DNA of 64,000 nt from Roseivirga sp. UBA6061 (GCA_002427745.1 DIYF01000127.1:1-64000); one strand, 5' to 3'. Counted from the stretch's first letter, positions 26,701 through 35,607 are shown. Numbers and translations are program-made. The notes: generated by a model not told the origin, from the letters alone.

Positions 26701-26852
26701 TTTCAAAGGACATCAATGAAGGATGGGATGGCAGCTTTGAGGGAAACCCGGCACCTCCCGGTACATACACATACAACATAACCTACGGGGGGGTATTGAA
26801 TGGTACGCCCTTTACAGAAACAGTGAGAGGAATTGTAAGGTTAATGAGATAG
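23718..26852 (+). CDS. IgGFc-binding-like / PKD / SprB-repeat protein with T9SS type B signal
   Basis: A 1044-residue surface protein. After a signal peptide ending EARAQ comes an IgGFc-binding-protein-like N-terminal domain (about residues 35-460), starting GKEFYVSVMPN. Next are a PKD domain (TLFQWDMGNG, then FPGPGTYPIRMTASKG), two PKD-like repeats (YTYQWFVDGGTI and SVYTWEVEGGTI), and three SprB repeats (APYSYRWSTGETS, APYTYHWSTGVS, EPYTYNWEVNPGE). The end is the type B (gliding-motility-associated, CHU-type) sorting domain with FPTAFSPNGDGVNEVF and VYNRWG. It is therefore exported by T9SS and may act in adhesion or gliding. It stands alone, divergent from the sirtuin gene. Confidence 0.9.
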   Translation: MPRSLRCLLCNLPMYMLVLACLYSVEARAQTGTTKGKEFYVSVMPNASNTNDNEVRVYLATLNDANVNVEVIDRNFTQSFFMTANSSFIIDIPTTYFPSQSEVIEQIGIYIEADAEISVFAINQAAATSDASMILPYASLGDDYLIHTYQVPPPQSSITPSQFVVQATEDSTVVEINFSADITSQSQTTYNAGETIEVELQRGEQIIYFSTGDLTGTRVRSKPEPDKPCKKIAVFAGHVTTLVGEEGMPGPDHLYNQMYPVGDWGREYVVLPLETRFAGDPVKVLASEDNTTVTIDGNATITLDRGESTIFDITAPTYINGSKPVSVLQLTKGRSVDRDIRGNEFADPLMMAVSPANQIVQELAFILMTNFRMRRHFVQVVTPTQNLSVFLNDQDISDRFSTVPGNPDYSHASFSLNPGFYRMSSPNGFVGHAYAFGEAESIGYALGGDLGDFDVEVIDPQFGEVTGGNFTGTVCEASEMTFRVTSEIPILKDTYTLFQWDMGNGVILEGDEVQYQFPGPGTYPIRMTASKGSNPCSNLFVDRLIEVVPDGVDGIDGPVSVCPDVQDIAYAVVGDLPGYTYQWFVDGGTIDGSDTGLSVVVDWSISEPDARVRVLARSPTGCLSDTVDLPIVLNEFLQPAVPRGPDQLCTLDIGSVVYSTPNATGSVYTWEVEGGTITSGQGTNTVTVNWEGIGTHAIWYGESTTTTSSLCDGVSPRLEVTVFEPLLSDAAISPVSCFGEEDGGATMNTSGGLAPYSYRWSTGETSPGITQKAAATYTVTITDALGCELIETAIVTEPPLLSGFMELQDAVCNGERGFAIARVEGGTAPYTYHWSTGVSTSSSRLDGLSMGSYFVRVTDANDCEINLNFALSEPAALVAEFTMEQACPGVPDGSLSLSVSGGTEPYTYNWEVNPGETSSLLGELTDGTYRVTVIDGAGCELELTGLVTNESPVVRFPTAFSPNGDGVNEVFGAVFNCALDFSMVVYNRWGTVVFVSKDINEGWDGSFEGNPAPPGTYTYNITYGGVLNGTPFTETVRGIVRLMR

Positions 26853-26890
26853 AAGAATCTCGTGTCCGCTTAGGAACAGATCAGATTCTT
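26853..26890. terminator. Hairpin between convergent genes
   Basis: AAGAATCT (26853-26860) pairs perfectly with AGATTCTT (26883-26890) around 22 bases. It follows directly on the stop of the + strand surface-protein gene and overlaps the stop of the minus-strand HD gene. Only weak T-runs follow, so termination is plausible but not certain. Confidence 0.4.
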
Positions 26891-27420
26891 AATTCTTCCC
26901 GGTTTTCGGCCAGTACATTGATGATGAACTGAATATGTTCTGTCAGGTCAATTCCCAACAGATCCACACCTGTCTGAATTTCGTCTCGTTCTACTTTGGC
27001 TGCAAAGCTTTTCGTTTTCAGCTTTTTCTTAACCGATTTCGGAGTTAAGCCTTCAATACCACCAGGCCTCACCTGACAGCAGGCTATGATAAAGCCGGTA
27101 AGCTCATCACAGGCCAGGAGTCCCTTGTCAAGCCGTGTATCATAGGATACGCCCCATTTGGTATAATGAGCTGAGATGGCATGTGCTATTTTGTCTTCCC
27201 TCTTTTCACGCAGAAGGGCGACAATCCGGTTCGGATGTTCCTCCGGGAAAGCCTCATAATCAGCATCGTGTAGCATGCCGGTTACAGCCCATTCTTCCGC
27301 ATCTTCTCCAAAGTGGCTGCCATAAGCCTCCATTACAAGTTCTACACTGCGGGCGTGTCTCAACAGACTATCTCCTTTAGTCATTGAGCTAAGAATCTCT
27401 CGGGCTTCTTCTCTGGTCAT
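26881..27420 (-). CDS. HD-domain phosphohydrolase
   Basis: A 179-residue protein of the HD superfamily: LLRHARSVELVMEAYG supplies the first metal-binding His, TGMLHDADYEAFP the HD pair, and HAISAHYTKWG a further His. Such stand-alone HD proteins hydrolyse phosphomonoesters or nucleotides with divalent metals; the substrate here is unknown. The C-terminal part has a lysine-rich helix (KSVKKKLKTKSFAAKV). The gene follows topA by 42 bases and is probably co-transcribed with it. Confidence 0.85.
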   Translation of the reverse strand: MTREEAREILSSMTKGDSLLRHARSVELVMEAYGSHFGEDAEEWAVTGMLHDADYEAFPEEHPNRIVALLREKREDKIAHAISAHYTKWGVSYDTRLDKGLLACDELTGFIIACCQVRPGGIEGLTPKSVKKKLKTKSFAAKVERDEIQTGVDLLGIDLTEHIQFIINVLAENREELRI

Positions 27421-27462
27421 AAAGCGAAGTATTATGCGGTAAGATTAAAGGAACAGGGAAAA

Positions 27463-29967
27463 CTACTTTTTGGCTTTCGCTTTGGCCCGTGTTTTTTTCT
27501 TCGGAGCGTTTTTCTCAATCAGGGCTTTGGCCTCATCCAGGGTCATTTTCGATACATCTACTGTTTTGGCCAGTTCTACCTTGATGCGTCCTTTGATTAC
27601 ATTATGACGTCCCCAACGGGCTTTTTCTACTCTGATGCCTTCCTCTTCCCAGTTGTGGATGACTTTATCAATCTCTTTCTGGATTTTGTCTTCAATCAGC
27701 TCTACAATGTCCTTATCAGACAGGTTGTCCCAGTCGTACTTCTTGTTCACGTTAATGAACATATTATTCCACTTGATGAATGGACCGAAACGTCCTTTGC
27801 CTTTTTGTACCGGCAGATCTTTATAAACATAAATAGGGGCATCCGCTGCCAGCTTGGCCTTCACCAGCTCTATGGCTTCTTCGAGCGAGACAGTCAGAGG
27901 ATCTGCGTCTGCAGGTAGAGACACGAATTTGTCTTCGTATTTGATGTAAGGACCAAATCTGCCAATAGCAGCAGTCAGTGGTTTTCCTTCAAATTCACCG
28001 ATATCGCGAGGTAGCTTGAAGAGCTCCATGGCCTCTTCCAGGGTGATATTTTCTATAAACTGTCCCTTAAGCAGGCTGGCAAATTTTGGTTTTTCACCAT
28101 TTTCGTCTTCTGTATTGGTCTCACCTATCTGAACAATAGGACCAAATCTTCCAAGCCTGGCGATTACGGGTTTGCCGCTTTCGGGGTCCACGCCCAGTTC
28201 TCTGGATGAACCTACTTCGCTTCGATCTATTTGCTCTGTTACTTCTACTTTTTTGTGGAAACCACCATAGAAGGTATCAATCATTTTATCCCATTGCTGA
28301 TAGCCCCGGGCAATCTGGTCAAATTCCTCTTCTACCCGGGCTGTGAAAGAGAAATCGATCACATTCGGGAAGTGATTTACCAGAAAGTCATTGACCACCA
28401 TGGCAATATTGGTAGGAAAGAGCTTGGCTTTTTCCGCACCGGTTACCTCGGTTCTGGTATTGGTAATTACCTGGCCGTTTTTGAGCCTGATTTCCTGGTA
28501 GTTTCTGTTGACGCCATCTCTGTTTTCTTTGAGCACATATTCACGTTTTTGAATAGTAGAGATGGTCGGGGCATAGGTAGATGGTCTGCCAATCCCCATT
28601 TCTTCCAGTTTTTTCACCAGACTGGCTTCAGTATATCTTGCAGCAGGGCGACTGAAACCTTCTTTTGCCAGTATTTGCTGCAGGTCCAGTTCCTGGCCAA
28701 TATGAAGCGGAGGCAGCATGCCTTTCACCTCATCGCCTGAATCCTCATCGTCTGAAGATTCAATATACACTTTCAGAAAGCCTTCAAAGGTGATGACTTC
28801 ACCCTGGGCCACCAGTGTCTTGTCATTGCCTGAGATGCTAATGGTAGCGACCGTCTTTTCCAATCGCGCATCGGCCATCTGAGAGGCAATGGCCCTTTTC
28901 CATATCAGCTCATACAGGCGTTGCTCGTTATAGTTGGCACCTGCGCGATGATCAGCAAAGTTGGTCGGACGAATCGCTTCGTGAGCTTCCTGTGCTGATT
29001 GTGCTTTGGTCTTGAACTTGCGGGTTTGCACAAAATCCTGACCATAGGCACTGGTAATTTCGTTGACCGCTCCGTTGACCGCTTCTTGAGAAAGATTTAC
29101 AGAATCAGTTCTCATATAAGAGATCTTACCCGCTTCGTAAAGCCTCTGTGCCAGCGACATGGTCTGCGATACAGAAAAACTCAGTTTTCTACTGGCTTCC
29201 TGCTGCAGTGTAGAGGTGGTGAATGGAGGAGCGGGAGTTCTTTTGCCCGGCTTTTTCTCCAGGTTTTGTATGGTAAAGTCAGCACCGACACAATCTGACA
29301 AAAACTGATGTGCCTCTTCTTCTGAATCGAATTTTTTGGGTAGTTCCGCTTTTAGTTCTCTGCCGCCATCCAGCTTGAATATGGCAGTTACCTTGAAAGA
29401 AGAAACCGGGTTGAACTTGTCAATTTCTCTTTCCCGTTCTACTACAAGTCTTACAGCCACAGACTGAACACGACCTGCTGAAAGTCCTCTTTTGATTTTT
29501 TTCCAGAGTACCGGAGATAACTCAAATCCTACCAGCCTGTCCAGTACCCTTCTGGCTTGTTGTGCATTGACCAGATCACCATCAATTTGCCTTGGATTGG
29601 CAATGGCATTCAGTACGGCATTTTTAGTAATCTCTCTGAACACAATGCGCCTGGTATTGTCATCAGTGAGTTTTAAAGCTTCTTTTAAGTGCCAGCTGAT
29701 GGCTTCTCCTTCGCGGTCATCATCACTCGCGAGGTAGATCGTCTCCGATTCCTTGACCAGCTTCTTGAGGTTTTTGATCACATCCTTTTTGTCTGGCGTG
29801 ACGACATAGGTGGGAACAAATCCGTTTTCAATATCAATGGCTTTATCACCTTTGGGCAGGTCCCTGACATGGCCATAACTGGAAACAACTTTAAAGTCTT
29901 TTCCGAGGTATCCTTCAATCGTTTTTGCTTTGGCGGGGGACTCTACAATAACTAGGTTTTTCGACAT
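27463..29967 (-). CDS. topA: DNA topoisomerase I
   Basis: Type IA topoisomerase that relaxes negative supercoils by a transient 5'-phosphotyrosine break. The Toprim domain starts at LVIVESPAKAKTIEGYLG and has the metal-binding DDDREGE at 82-88. The catalytic tyrosine is Tyr284 in KISYMRTDS. The C-terminus has no four-cysteine zinc fingers but several topo C-terminal repeats (LGRFGPIVQIG, IGRFGPYIKY, KGRFGPFIKW) and a lysine-rich tail; this arrangement is normal in Bacteroidota. The 834 residues fit. A divergent sixA gene starts 146 bases upstream; an HD hydrolase follows 42 bases downstream. Confidence 0.97.
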   Translation of the reverse strand: MSKNLVIVESPAKAKTIEGYLGKDFKVVSSYGHVRDLPKGDKAIDIENGFVPTYVVTPDKKDVIKNLKKLVKESETIYLASDDDREGEAISWHLKEALKLTDDNTRRIVFREITKNAVLNAIANPRQIDGDLVNAQQARRVLDRLVGFELSPVLWKKIKRGLSAGRVQSVAVRLVVEREREIDKFNPVSSFKVTAIFKLDGGRELKAELPKKFDSEEEAHQFLSDCVGADFTIQNLEKKPGKRTPAPPFTTSTLQQEASRKLSFSVSQTMSLAQRLYEAGKISYMRTDSVNLSQEAVNGAVNEITSAYGQDFVQTRKFKTKAQSAQEAHEAIRPTNFADHRAGANYNEQRLYELIWKRAIASQMADARLEKTVATISISGNDKTLVAQGEVITFEGFLKVYIESSDDEDSGDEVKGMLPPLHIGQELDLQQILAKEGFSRPAARYTEASLVKKLEEMGIGRPSTYAPTISTIQKREYVLKENRDGVNRNYQEIRLKNGQVITNTRTEVTGAEKAKLFPTNIAMVVNDFLVNHFPNVIDFSFTARVEEEFDQIARGYQQWDKMIDTFYGGFHKKVEVTEQIDRSEVGSSRELGVDPESGKPVIARLGRFGPIVQIGETNTEDENGEKPKFASLLKGQFIENITLEEAMELFKLPRDIGEFEGKPLTAAIGRFGPYIKYEDKFVSLPADADPLTVSLEEAIELVKAKLAADAPIYVYKDLPVQKGKGRFGPFIKWNNMFINVNKKYDWDNLSDKDIVELIEDKIQKEIDKVIHNWEEEGIRVEKARWGRHNVIKGRIKVELAKTVDVSKMTLDEAKALIEKNAPKKKTRAKAKAKK

Positions 29968-30113
29968 ATATTCAGGTGATTCTAAGATTTGAGTGATTCA
30001 AAGATGCGCATAAAACTTTCAAAAAAACAAGAGAAACCACTTTAACCCGCAATATGGGTATATGATAATGGTCATTTATACGTTCTTGAGTGAATAACTG
30101 GAAGTGATACGAA

Positions 30114-30608
30114 ATGGTTAAGAATATTTTCCTCATCCGGCATGCTGAAGCCCTTGCCGCAGACACAGGACAACGTGATTTTGACAGACGTCTCAGTGAA
30201 ACCGGACGAAAGCAGGCCCTTATTTTAGGTGAACACATCCGTTCGTTAAACAACCCCATACAGGCCATCTATACCAGCCCTGCTTTCAGAACTCTTGAAA
30301 CCACGCTGCAACTGACCAGTCAGCTTGATCACAAACCAAGGGTAATTGAGGCAGAAGAGTACTATAGTGCTACCACCAAACTCATGCTGGCAGCGATAGC
30401 ACGGCTGGATGATTTGTTTGATACGGTTTGTGTTATTGCCCATAATCCGGCTATCGCCTATGTTTTTGAGCATTTTACGGGTGGTTTGGGTACTTCTTTT
30501 TCTCCTGCTACCTGTGCCTGGCTTCAGTTCCCCTTTGAGCACTGGAAAGAGCTGTCAGGTGATACAGCAGAGCTAAAGGACTTTTACTACCCGGGAAGGC
30601 TTGACTAG
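30114..30608 (+). CDS. sixA: SixA-type histidine phosphatase
   Basis: A 164-residue phosphohistidine phosphatase of the histidine-phosphatase (phosphoglycerate-mutase-like) superfamily. The catalytic RHA triad is in FLIRHAEALA, the second catalytic His in VIAHNPAIAYVFEHFTGG, and TSPAFRTLETT is the usual arginine motif. In E. coli SixA acts on phosphohistidine domains such as the ArcB HPt domain and NPr; the target here is unknown. It is transcribed away from topA and stands 115 bases ahead of the polyamine operon. Confidence 0.88.
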   Translation: MVKNIFLIRHAEALAADTGQRDFDRRLSETGRKQALILGEHIRSLNNPIQAIYTSPAFRTLETTLQLTSQLDHKPRVIEAEEYYSATTKLMLAAIARLDDLFDTVCVIAHNPAIAYVFEHFTGGLGTSFSPATCAWLQFPFEHWKELSGDTAELKDFYYPGRLD

Positions 30609-30631
30609 CTTTAAATAATTGGATTTTCTTG

Positions 30632-30664
30632 TTTGGAATATTTGACCCAAAGAGCGGATATTTG
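30632..30664 (+). promoter_or_regulatory. Possible promoter of the polyamine operon
   Basis: TTTG at 30632-30635 is followed after 21 bases by GATATTTG at 30657-30664, one mismatch from TAnnTTTG. The predicted start leaves a leader of about 50 bases before the ATG at 30724, in which AGGGCT (30679-30684) and AGCCCT (30690-30695) can form a small hairpin. Confidence 0.35.
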
Positions 30665-30723
30665 CACGCACTGAACTGAGGGCTGAAGAAGCCCTTTAAA
30701 TATTACCCGATTAAGAGAATACC

Positions 30724-32004
30724 ATGGCTTCTTTAGGCAGACATATTATAGTAGAGTATTACGACTGCGATCCTCAACTGATGAATGATGTGGTTCACAT
30801 AGAGGAAAGCATGCAGCATGCGGCAGAAACTGCCGGTGCGACTATTATAAATTCCACTTTCCATCATTTTTCACCTTATGGTGTTTCCGGTGTGGTGGTG
30901 ATTCAGGAGAGCCACCTGGCCATTCACACCTGGCCTGAATACGGTTATGCTTCTGTAGACCTTTTTACCTGTGGTGGAGAGGTAGACCCCTGGGTGGCTT
31001 ACCGGGAGCTGAAAGCGCTCTTTAAGGCCGGACATGGTTCTGCCATCGAGCTATCTCGAGGTGAAATGGCCCTGCTTACCGAAAAAGAGTTTGATGTAAA
31101 AGACCTGCGAGACCATAAGAGCCATGCAGACGGGAGCCCTATTAAGACGCGTGATGTATGGTTTACCGAAAGAGATGACAGCATAGCCCTGTCTCTTAAA
31201 CACAATGGCAAGCTCTTTTCAGAAAAGTCTGACTTTCAGAAAGTAGATGTCTATGACACCCGGGCTTATGGTAAAATGCTTACCCTGGATGGCATGGTGA
31301 TGACTACTGAAAAAGATGAGTACGTCTATCATGAAATGATTACACATGTACCTATGCTTACTCATCCTAACCCCAAACGAGCTTTGATCATAGGCGGGGG
31401 AGATGGAGGAACTGCCAGAGAACTGCTTCGACATGAAAGCCTGGATGAGGTGGTGATGGTAGAAATCGATCAGATGGTAATCGATGCCTGTAAGGCGCAT
31501 TTGCCGGATATAGCCGTGGCCCTGGAGCATGAGCGGCTGACCCTGCTGGTAGAAGACGGGCTTAAATATGTGGCAGAAGCAGCAGATGAAAGCTTTGATC
31601 TGGTGATTGTAGATTCTACCGACCCCGTAGGACCGGCTGAAGGGCTTTTCAGCAAAACCTTCTATGAAGGAGTACATCGCATTCTGAAAAAAGAGGGTGT
31701 CATGGTCACGCAAAGTGAATCGCCCCGATTTAATCAGAAGGTTTTCAAAGAGGTTTATCAGGTGTATGGAGATATTTTCGGAGAAGGACAGGTGCACTGC
31801 TATCTGGCTTATATTCCTACTTACCCCACAGGTATGTGGTCTTTCTCTTACTCTTCTAAGGGAGAGACACATCCGCTAAGGCACTTTAAACATGCCGACT
31901 CTGAGCAGTTTGCCAGGGAACACGGTTTGAAATACTATAATGAGGCCATCCACCAGGCGGCCTTTGCACTTCCCGGTTTCGTAAAAGAAATGCTCAATGA
32001 CTGA
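30724..32004 (+). CDS. Fused S-adenosylmethionine decarboxylase / spermidine synthase
   Basis: One 426-residue polypeptide holds two consecutive steps of spermidine synthesis. Residues 1-130 are a bacterial AdoMet decarboxylase proenzyme: self-cleavage at Ser63 in [13 protein letters not shown] makes the pyruvoyl group, and His68 and Cys83 (DLFTCG) are in the positions known from the Thermotoga enzyme. Residues about 145-426 are spermidine synthase, with [19 protein letters not shown], the nucleotide-binding [10 protein letters not shown] and the [13 protein letters not shown] active-site stretch. Channelling of decarboxylated AdoMet is a reasonable inference. Its stop overlaps the start of the next gene by eight bases, so the two are translationally coupled. 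Confidence 0.95.
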   Translation: MASLGRHIIVEYYDCDPQLMNDVVHIEESMQHAAETAGATIINSTFHHFSPYGVSGVVVIQESHLAIHTWPEYGYASVDLFTCGGEVDPWVAYRELKALFKAGHGSAIELSRGEMALLTEKEFDVKDLRDHKSHADGSPIKTRDVWFTERDDSIALSLKHNGKLFSEKSDFQKVDVYDTRAYGKMLTLDGMVMTTEKDEYVYHEMITHVPMLTHPNPKRALIIGGGDGGTARELLRHESLDEVVMVEIDQMVIDACKAHLPDIAVALEHERLTLLVEDGLKYVAEAADESFDLVIVDSTDPVGPAEGLFSKTFYEGVHRILKKEGVMVTQSESPRFNQKVFKEVYQVYGDIFGEGQVHCYLAYIPTYPTGMWSFSYSSKGETHPLRHFKHADSEQFAREHGLKYYNEAIHQAAFALPGFVKEMLND

Positions 32005-33058
32005 TCAGGACATTTCGTCATTTGACCCGAATGGAGTCGGGGTAAAGGGGACGCTTTTCGGCCTGCCTTATGACGAAGAGTCTGCCGATATCATTGTCAT
32101 TCCGGTTCCCTGGGATGTGACGGTTTCTTATGGAGGAGGTACGGCAGAAGGGCCTGCGGCCGTGCTGGAAGCTTCGGCCCAGATCGACTACGCTCAGACT
32201 GATATAGCAAAGGCCTGGCAGGTGAAAATAGCGATGGCTCAGCTACCTGAGGTGTGGTATGCAAAAGGTAAGACACTGCGCAAAAGGGCAGTGCAGTATA
32301 TTGACTGGCTGGAAAGAGGGAGTCATCCAGCTGAGGCCCTGGGCATGGAATCCATCCGCCAGGAGATCAATGAAAACTGCGCGCAACTGATGCAGTATGT
32401 ACAGCAGAAGTGTGCTTACTGGAGGTCTAAAGGGAAGTTAACCATCCTGTTAGGAGGAGATCACAGCACACCGCTTGGTCATATCAGAGCTTTGAGCCGG
32501 GAGCATGCGTCTTTTGGTATACTGCAGATTGATGCACATGCCGATCTCAGAAAGGCTTATGAGGGATTTACCTATTCCCACGCATCCGTGATGCACAATG
32601 TGCTGGAGCTGGAAGAAGTAGAAAAGCTGGTGCAGGTAGGAATACGGGATTTTTGTGAAGAAGAACTGACTGCTATCCATGAGCAGGAGGGGAGGGTGAA
32701 AACCTTCTTCGATCAGAAGCTGAAACAAGAGAGATATGAGGGCCTTAGCTGGCAAAAGCAATGTGAGCAAATCATTGCTGAGTTACCGGATAAAGTATAT
32801 ATCTCCTTTGATATTGATGGTCTTGATCCCAAGCTCTGTCCACATACAGGAACACCGGTACCGGGAGGCTTCGAACTGGATGAGGTTATGTACCTCTTCA
32901 AAGCCTTAGTGCAGTCGGGCCGTGAGGTCATCGGCTGTGACCTGAACGAAGTATCTCCGGGCGATAACGAATGGGATGCCAATGTAGGGGCCAGGGCTTT
33001 ATACCGGATGGCCTTGTTAATGGCAGTGTCTCAAGGCAAAATGGACTTTACCCCTTAG
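31997..33058 (+). CDS. Agmatinase-type ureohydrolase (arginase family)
   Basis: A 353-residue member of the arginase/agmatinase/formimidoylglutamase superfamily with a dinuclear Mn site. Metal ligands are in [23 protein letters not shown] and [19 protein letters not shown] is typical of agmatinases. Its ATG lies inside the fused decarboxylase-synthase gene (8-base overlap), which strongly suggests that it makes putrescine from agmatine for the spermidine synthase. It is about 50 residues longer than E. coli SpeB, the extra being a helical insert (about residues 85-145) before GGDHS. No arginine decarboxylase gene is in the window. Confidence 0.9.
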   Translation: MTDQDISSFDPNGVGVKGTLFGLPYDEESADIIVIPVPWDVTVSYGGGTAEGPAAVLEASAQIDYAQTDIAKAWQVKIAMAQLPEVWYAKGKTLRKRAVQYIDWLERGSHPAEALGMESIRQEINENCAQLMQYVQQKCAYWRSKGKLTILLGGDHSTPLGHIRALSREHASFGILQIDAHADLRKAYEGFTYSHASVMHNVLELEEVEKLVQVGIRDFCEEELTAIHEQEGRVKTFFDQKLKQERYEGLSWQKQCEQIIAELPDKVYISFDIDGLDPKLCPHTGTPVPGGFELDEVMYLFKALVQSGREVIGCDLNEVSPGDNEWDANVGARALYRMALLMAVSQGKMDFTP

Positions 33059-33081
33059 GGTTGAGGCTCATGAAGGTAAAC

Positions 33082-33181
33082 CGTCTGAAGACAATTAGGA
33101 ATCAGACGATTGTGAACCGTTTTCCCGAGAGAATTTTTGGCCCCTGATGAATCCAATCGATCGGGCCGCGACTGACGGCCC
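33082..33181. other. Two inverted repeats between convergent genes
   Basis: CGTCTGA (33082-33088) pairs with TCAGACG (33102-33108), and GGGCCG (33163-33168) pairs with CGGCCC (33176-33181). They fill the gap between the ureohydrolase gene (+) and the membrane protein gene (-). Neither has a strong T-run, so they are terminator-like at best. Confidence 0.35.
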
Positions 33182-33204
33182 AACCGGTTGTAGCGGGCAG
33201 AGAT

Positions 33205-33822
33205 TTACCTGGCTGCCGCTGGTATTTTCTTTTTGAAAGCCCTGGTTCTTATGCCAACTATTAATCCCAGCAGAATAAGGCCGGCCATTGCCATGAGGGG
33301 CCGATTGATGGTGCTTAGGTAAGCGGGAGTAGCTTCTGTACGGACATTAGAATAGTTCTGGTTGGCAAGGTTTAATATTACCTCTTTCTCACCGGGGAAA
33401 AATACATGGTTGCTTGTGCGCCTGTAGATTTCCGTAAAGCTGGAAACACGCATGTCCACCTGGTCGTAAGTACCCTCAAAGCCTTCCAGTTCAAATTGTA
33501 TGCTCGCGTTATGATTACCGAACTCCGCTTCCCTGAATTTCAGATGTACCATTTTCTGACCCAGCTGTAGCTCAAGTGTCTGGTTGAAGTACTGTGTAAA
33601 ATCATCCTGGTAATCGGATAATCTGATGACAGTATTTTCGTCAAACTCAGCATGCAGACTCAGCAGCAGGTCCCAGGCAGTCTTTGGTGTGAAATGTACG
33701 GTCAGTATGCCGGTGCCATCAGTTTGGGTAAAACGATAGCCGATCTGGTCAGGGTCATGTGCCCAGGCCGTTGAAGGAATGATAAGTGCCCATATCAGGA
33801 GGGTGTTTATTAGATTCTTCAT
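33205..33822 (-). CDS. Secreted/membrane protein co-encoded with a YHYH protein
   Basis: From the ATG at 33822 the 205-residue protein has a signal peptide ending TAWA, a beta-rich periplasmic domain starting HDPDQIGYRF, and one C-terminal membrane segment (MAMAGLILLGLIVGI) with a basic tail. The start upstream at 33927 would overlap the preceding gene by nearly 100 bases and lacks a signal peptide, so it is rejected. Family unknown. It lies seven bases after the YHYH gene and is surely co-transcribed. A periplasmic domain held by a C-terminal anchor suggests metal or substrate handling near the membrane, but this is a guess. Confidence 0.75.
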   Translation of the reverse strand: MKNLINTLLIWALIIPSTAWAHDPDQIGYRFTQTDGTGILTVHFTPKTAWDLLLSLHAEFDENTVIRLSDYQDDFTQYFNQTLELQLGQKMVHLKFREAEFGNHNASIQFELEGFEGTYDQVDMRVSSFTEIYRRTSNHVFFPGEKEVILNLANQNYSNVRTEATPAYLSTINRPLMAMAGLILLGLIVGIRTRAFKKKIPAAAR

Positions 33823-33829
33823 AGTACTG

Positions 33830-34867
33830 TTATTCTGTTTCTGCTGAATTACCACCTCTGCCTCTGCCACCCGGAGGAGGTCCGCCATTACCTCTGGGTC
33901 CACCGGGAGGGCCGGGAGGTCTGCCATTTCCCATGCGCTTGCTGAGGTCCTTACTCGGTGTGCCGGAAAAGCACAGTGGTACCGATGGAAAGTTATCAGT
34001 GATTACATAGTAATATTCGTTTTCGCTTTCAGGCGTCCTGCCCCAGCGTCCGTTACATGCATCGAGTTCAGAGATACCTCCCACATACAGGTAATCATTG
34101 AAATAGCGACCATTATACGTCCCATCAGGGGCAGTTCTGCCATCTCCGGGGCGTTCACCTGCCTTCAGCCGGTAACCGCTCTCATGGGCGACTATATTAC
34201 CATCCTTGTCGTAACCATATTTATAATAGATAGGGAAACCGTCTGCCGCATATCCCACCTTGATCATTTCTGTACCATCAGCGCCCAGCTCAAAGAGATA
34301 AGCCGATGGTGTTCCGTGATAGTGATACTTGCCTGTGGGCTGTACATGTGCATTATTGCAGTCAAGCCCGAGATTCTCTGTAGAGGTAAGGGTGGTAATA
34401 TTCCACCGGGGATTCATCCTGCCATCACTGCCAATAAAGAACTCAGCCGTAAATGGCTCAATGGTCACACCACTGAAAAGCACCCCGGTATCAAAGCCCT
34501 GAGCACCCGTGGTCTTTTTTGCCATTTTCGGGTTCAGAGGAATCGAAAAAGACATCTTTTGCTCCCTGATGCGGTTAGGGTTACCAGGGTTGGGAAATAC
34601 GCCCACTTTGTGACTGGCAATACTGTTAATCGTGATTTTGCGCAGTCCTTTTTTCTCGTTGATTTTTTCCTGGTACATGCTGCTCTTTCCCAGTTTTTCC
34701 TGAATGTCTACCTGGCATTCATCCGGGTTCAGGTTAATGATGTAGGTGTCCTGAATTTCCGGGTCTCCGGCCGGTGCACCTACAGCCCGTTGTTGTACCC
34801 TGGCTGGTGAGCAGCCTATCAGGACAATCAGGGGGAGCAGTCCTGTTATATATTGTATTCGCTTCAT
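33830..34867 (-). CDS. YHYH-domain lipoprotein
   Basis: A 345-residue lipoprotein (lipobox VLIGC) with a YHYH domain. The eponymous motif is in GKYHYHGTP near residue 180, followed by VGYAADGFPIYYKYGY, LDACNGRWG and YYYVITDNFPSVPLCF, all typical of the family. The histidines and the conserved cysteines suggest metal binding, but the family has no established function. The C-terminal 35 residues are a proline/glycine/arginine-rich low-complexity tail (GPPGGPRGNGGPPPGGRGRG). First gene of a two-gene operon. Confidence 0.9.
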   Translation of the reverse strand: MKRIQYITGLLPLIVLIGCSPARVQQRAVGAPAGDPEIQDTYIINLNPDECQVDIQEKLGKSSMYQEKINEKKGLRKITINSIASHKVGVFPNPGNPNRIREQKMSFSIPLNPKMAKKTTGAQGFDTGVLFSGVTIEPFTAEFFIGSDGRMNPRWNITTLTSTENLGLDCNNAHVQPTGKYHYHGTPSAYLFELGADGTEMIKVGYAADGFPIYYKYGYDKDGNIVAHESGYRLKAGERPGDGRTAPDGTYNGRYFNDYLYVGGISELDACNGRWGRTPESENEYYYVITDNFPSVPLCFSGTPSKDLSKRMGNGRPPGPPGGPRGNGGPPPGGRGRGGNSAETE

Positions 34868-35012
34868 ATGCTTCTCTTTGCCTTCTTAGATGACGGGCAG
34901 GAAAGAAACTTGCGCTGTTGAGGATTTTTTTGATTAAGTCTTCTAAAAAATACCCTGGCAGAAAAACGGTTTGGCTGATAAGGGTGTTATGAACATCGAA
35001 TGTCTCTAAGTG

Positions 35013-35585
35013 ATGGAATTATCTAAAAGACAGCAAAGACTACTTGAATTCGTAAAAGAGCAACATGGCAGCCAGAGACGAAAGTATACGGGTGATCCAT
35101 ACTGGACACACGTTTATTCCGTGGCGGAAAGAGTGTCGGAACTGGTTCCCGAAGGTATAGAAATAGCTCTGGGGCACGATCTGCTGGAAGATACTTCCTG
35201 TACTTATGAACAACTCAGGTCTTTCCTTTTAAGGAATGGCTATACCGTGCCGGAAGCTGACCGGATTGCGGATGGTGTAGTGGAGCTTACTGATGTATTC
35301 GTGGTGGAGAACTACCCCGAATGGAACCGCAGGATTCGTAAGAAGAAGGAGGCGGAAAGACTCTCACAGATAAGCCTGCTGGCACAAAGTGTAAAGTATG
35401 CTGATCTGATTGATAACAGCCTGTCCATTGTAGAGCACTCCACCAGTTTCGCTTCCACCTATCTCCTGGAAAAGGTGGAAATACTGGATGGCATGCGTCA
35501 GGGAAATATCCATTTGCTTATAGAGGCCTGTGCGGTCTTACATGAGGGACTGAAGTCGATCGGAGTTAAGTCGTGGCACCACTAG
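35013..35585 (+). CDS. HD-domain protein (RelA/SpoT hydrolase-like)
   Basis: A 190-residue protein resembling the hydrolase domain of RelA/SpoT or small alarmone hydrolases: RRKYTGDPYWTHVYSVAE gives the first His, ALGHDLLEDTSC the HD pair with the ED motif, and KYADLIDNSLSI the distal Asp and Asn. These residues fit an Mn-dependent (p)ppGpp-type or nucleotide pyrophosphohydrolase; substrate unproven. A GTG at 35010 precedes the ATG at 35013, which I prefer. It stands alone between two minus-strand groups. Confidence 0.85.
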   Translation: MELSKRQQRLLEFVKEQHGSQRRKYTGDPYWTHVYSVAERVSELVPEGIEIALGHDLLEDTSCTYEQLRSFLLRNGYTVPEADRIADGVVELTDVFVVENYPEWNRRIRKKKEAERLSQISLLAQSVKYADLIDNSLSIVEHSTSFASTYLLEKVEILDGMRQGNIHLLIEACAVLHEGLKSIGVKSWHH

Positions 35586-35607
35586 GAACGGAGTTCTTAA
35601 GGCCTCT

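Noticed and set aside
23718..26852. Several 60-118 codon open frames on both strands within the T9SS type B gene
   Set aside because: All are shadows of the real frame, without domains or start signals.
33823..33927. N-terminal extension of the membrane protein at 33205
   Set aside because: It overlaps the coding end of the YHYH gene and lacks any signal; the low-complexity codons of that gene read in another frame explain it.
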